DNA of 16,145 nt. Source: Actinomycetota bacterium. GTDB lineage: Bacteria > Actinomycetota > Actinomycetes > Nanopelagicales > Nanopelagicaceae. Positions 14,751-16,145 of this stretch are shown here, piece by piece. The stretch lies in assembly GCA_009700715.1 (NCBI GenBank), contig WLLM01000006.1, positions 1-16,145 on the forward strand, written 5' to 3'. A model generated the notes under the pieces. It saw nothing but the letters and a program-made list of their open reading frames with translations, was not told where the DNA came from and did not search any database. Position numbers and translations under genes: made by a program. Positions within the stretch are counted from its first letter, which is position 1; every line of letters begins with the position of its first letter.

Positions 14751-16145
14751 TTAGCCGTTTAGGTTAGTCATCACATGCTTGATTCGGGTGTAATCCTCGA
14801 ACCCGTAGCTAGAGAGATCCTTGCCATATCCCGAGCGCTTGAAGCCGCCATGTGGCATCTCAGCAACGATAGGAATGTGGGTGTTGATCCAGACGCATCC
14901 GAAGTCAAAGGCCTTGGCCATGCGCATCGCAGTTCCGTGGTCCTTGGTCCAGACAGATGATGCCAAGCCATATTCGACTCCATTTGAAAGGGCGATCGCT
15001 TCTGCCTCATCTTTAAATTTCTGAATTGTTATGACCGGTCCGAAGATTTCGGATTGGATGTGCTCATCCTGCTGACGAAGATCGGCGATAACCGTTGGAG
15101 CGATGAAGAAGCCTGGGCGATCAATCGCTGATCCGCCTGCGACGACTCGCGCATGTGATGGAACGCGATCGAGGAATCCCTTTACACGTTCAAATTGCGC
15201 AGCGTTATTTACTGGTCCAACAATCACATCTTCATTTGGCATACCGACCGCGATCTCATTGGTCGCTTGGTGCGCAAGGAGTTTTACCATTTCTTCGTAG
15301 ACGCCTTCTTGCACCAAGACGCGAGTTGCTGCGGTGCAATCCTGTCCGGAGTTGAAGAATCCAGCGATTGCAATTCCCGCAGCGGCAGCTTCTAGATCTG
15401 CATCGTTAAAGACAACAACTGGCGCTTTGCCGCCGAGTTCGAGGTGGACGCGCTTTAATTGCTTGGCAGCGCTTCCGGCAACTTCCATACCTGCGCGCAC
15501 TGAACCGGTAATTGAAACCATTGCTGGTGTTGCATGTTCTACTACTGCTTTTCCGGTTTCGCGTTCTCCGCAAATAACGTTTATTACGCCATCAGGTAAA
15601 AATTCGCCCATGATCTCGGCCATAAAGACTGTCGATGCAGGAGTTGTATCACTTGGCTTAAGAACGACAGAGTTTCCTGCCGCAATTGCCGGAGCCCATT
15701 TCCAAACCGCCATCATCATTGGGTAGTTCCATGGAGTTACTTGGCCGCAGACACCAACTGGCTCACGACGAATAAATGAGGTCATTCCCTTCATATATTC
15801 CCCAGCAGATTTGCCCTCTAAATTGCGAGCAGCACCGGCGAAGAAACGGATCTGATCGATCATTGGAGGCACTTCTTCTGAAGTTGTTAGCCCAATTGGC
15901 TTGCCACAGTTTTCAGATTCGATTGCGATAATTTCATCGGCGCGCGACTCGATCGCGTCGGCGATTTTGAGAAGGGCGCGTTGGCGCTCGGATGGAGTTG
16001 AATCACGCCATTCAGTGAAGGCGTTAGCTGCGGCGGTCATCGCCTTATCAACATCGGCGGCATTTGAATTTGGAGCAGTTGCGAATGCTTGTCCTGTTGC
16101 TGGGTTAATTAGCGTTGTTGTCTCCCCAGAAGATGAGTCAACTAA
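14751..16145 (-). CDS. patD: Gamma-aminobutyraldehyde dehydrogenase, PatD-like (5' end outside the window)
   Basis: This is an NAD-dependent aldehyde dehydrogenase that oxidises 4-aminobutyraldehyde to GABA in putrescine breakdown. The reading frame stays open from the ATG at 16040 to the window edge. The extra 35 codons encode a normal family N-terminus (LVDSSSGETT...INPATGQ), so the gene is partial, not started at 16040. The visible 464 residues include the WNYPMMMAVWKWAPAIAAGN segment, the catalytic-site glutamate (visible residue E236, in LELGGK) and the catalytic cysteine in NSGQDCTA (visible residue C270, codon 15336-15338). The C-terminus has EMPHGGFKRSGYGKD and YGFEDYTRIKHVM. The GQDCTA site and this C-terminus closely resemble E. 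coli PatD (YdcW) more than PuuC, so aminobutyraldehyde is the favoured substrate. It is followed by a promoter-bearing gap before potD. Confidence 0.92.
   Translation of the reverse strand, partial: LVDSSSGETTTLINPATGQAFATAPNSNAADVDKAMTAAANAFTEWRDSTPSERQRALLKIADAIESRADEIIAIESENCGKPIGLTTSEEVPPMIDQIRFFAGAARNLEGKSAGEYMKGMTSFIRREPVGVCGQVTPWNYPMMMAVWKWAPAIAAGNSVVLKPSDTTPASTVFMAEIMGEFLPDGVINVICGERETGKAVVEHATPAMVSITGSVRAGMEVAGSAAKQLKRVHLELGGKAPVVVFNDADLEAAAAGIAIAGFFNSGQDCTAATRVLVQEGVYEEMVKLLAHQATNEIAVGMPNEDVIVGPVNNAAQFERVKGFLDRVPSHARVVAGGSAIDRPGFFIAPTVIADLRQQDEHIQSEIFGPVITIQKFKDEAEAIALSNGVEYGLASSVWTKDHGTAMRMAKAFDFGCVWINTHIPIVAEMPHGGFKRSGYGKDLSSYGFEDYTRIKHVMTNLNG

Noticed and set aside
15334..15726. 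Plus-strand open frame of 130 codons opposite patD
   Set aside because: It is the complement of conserved aldehyde dehydrogenase sequence including the catalytic cysteine region. It looks like a codon-usage shadow and has no independent evidence.
1..16145. Mobile element, CRISPR array, phage defence or toxin-antitoxin genes
   Set aside because: I found no transposase, integrase, terminal repeats, regularly spaced repeats or defence-domain motifs. Every stretch above 200 bp is accounted for by a recognised gene.

Overview
The window reads as a compact bacterial chromosome segment from an actinobacterium with moderate-to-low GC (mid-40s percent by eye, not counted). I infer a freshwater Nanopelagicales (acI, Planktophila/Nanopelagicus-like) or a close relative. 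The basis is the actinobacterial gene order dxr-rseP-ispG-proS and rimP-nusA-ylxR-(infB), a short NusA without C-terminal repeats, very tight gene packing, and protein sequences that look actinobacterial. I could not run a search to confirm this. All fifteen substantial genes are on the minus strand, so transcription runs from high to low coordinates. I see no tRNA, rRNA, CRISPR, insertion sequence or phage gene, and no gene-free stretch reaches 300 bases. The longest are about 145 bp (positions 7-151) and about 120 bp (14630-14750).

Region 1 (16145 down to 8112) is a polyamine uptake and breakdown module. In transcription order it holds a gamma-aminobutyraldehyde dehydrogenase (patD-like, its 5' end cut by the window edge), then a complete spermidine/putrescine-type ABC importer (potD binding lipoprotein, potA ATPase, potB and potC permeases). 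A PuuB-like FAD amine oxidase and an agmatinase-family ureohydrolase follow. The implied route is uptake of polyamine or agmatine, agmatine to putrescine plus urea (SpeB), putrescine to 4-aminobutyraldehyde (FAD oxidase), then to GABA (PatD). No glutamylation genes (puuA, puuC, puuD) are present in the window.

Region 2 (8107 down to 4596) is the MEP isoprenoid pair dxr and ispG (gcpE) with the site-2 protease rseP between them, a classic actinobacterial cluster. Region 3 (4574 down to 1) is translation and transcription housekeeping: proS, a TauE/SafE (YfcA-like) membrane exporter, rimP, nusA, ylxR, and the ribosome binding site and first two codons of a gene that is almost certainly infB.

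The agmatinase gene runs into dxr with only 4-16 bp between them, so the catabolic module appears to read straight into an essential operon. A recognisable promoter lies ahead of potD and a weaker candidate ahead of rimP. The intergenic gaps in the polyamine module hold inverted repeats, and a 10-base motif (TTCCGGAAAA) is shared by the leaders of potD and the FAD oxidase. These are the main unexplained signals. I do not see a clearly novel system; most of the window is ordinary genes in a moderately unusual arrangement.
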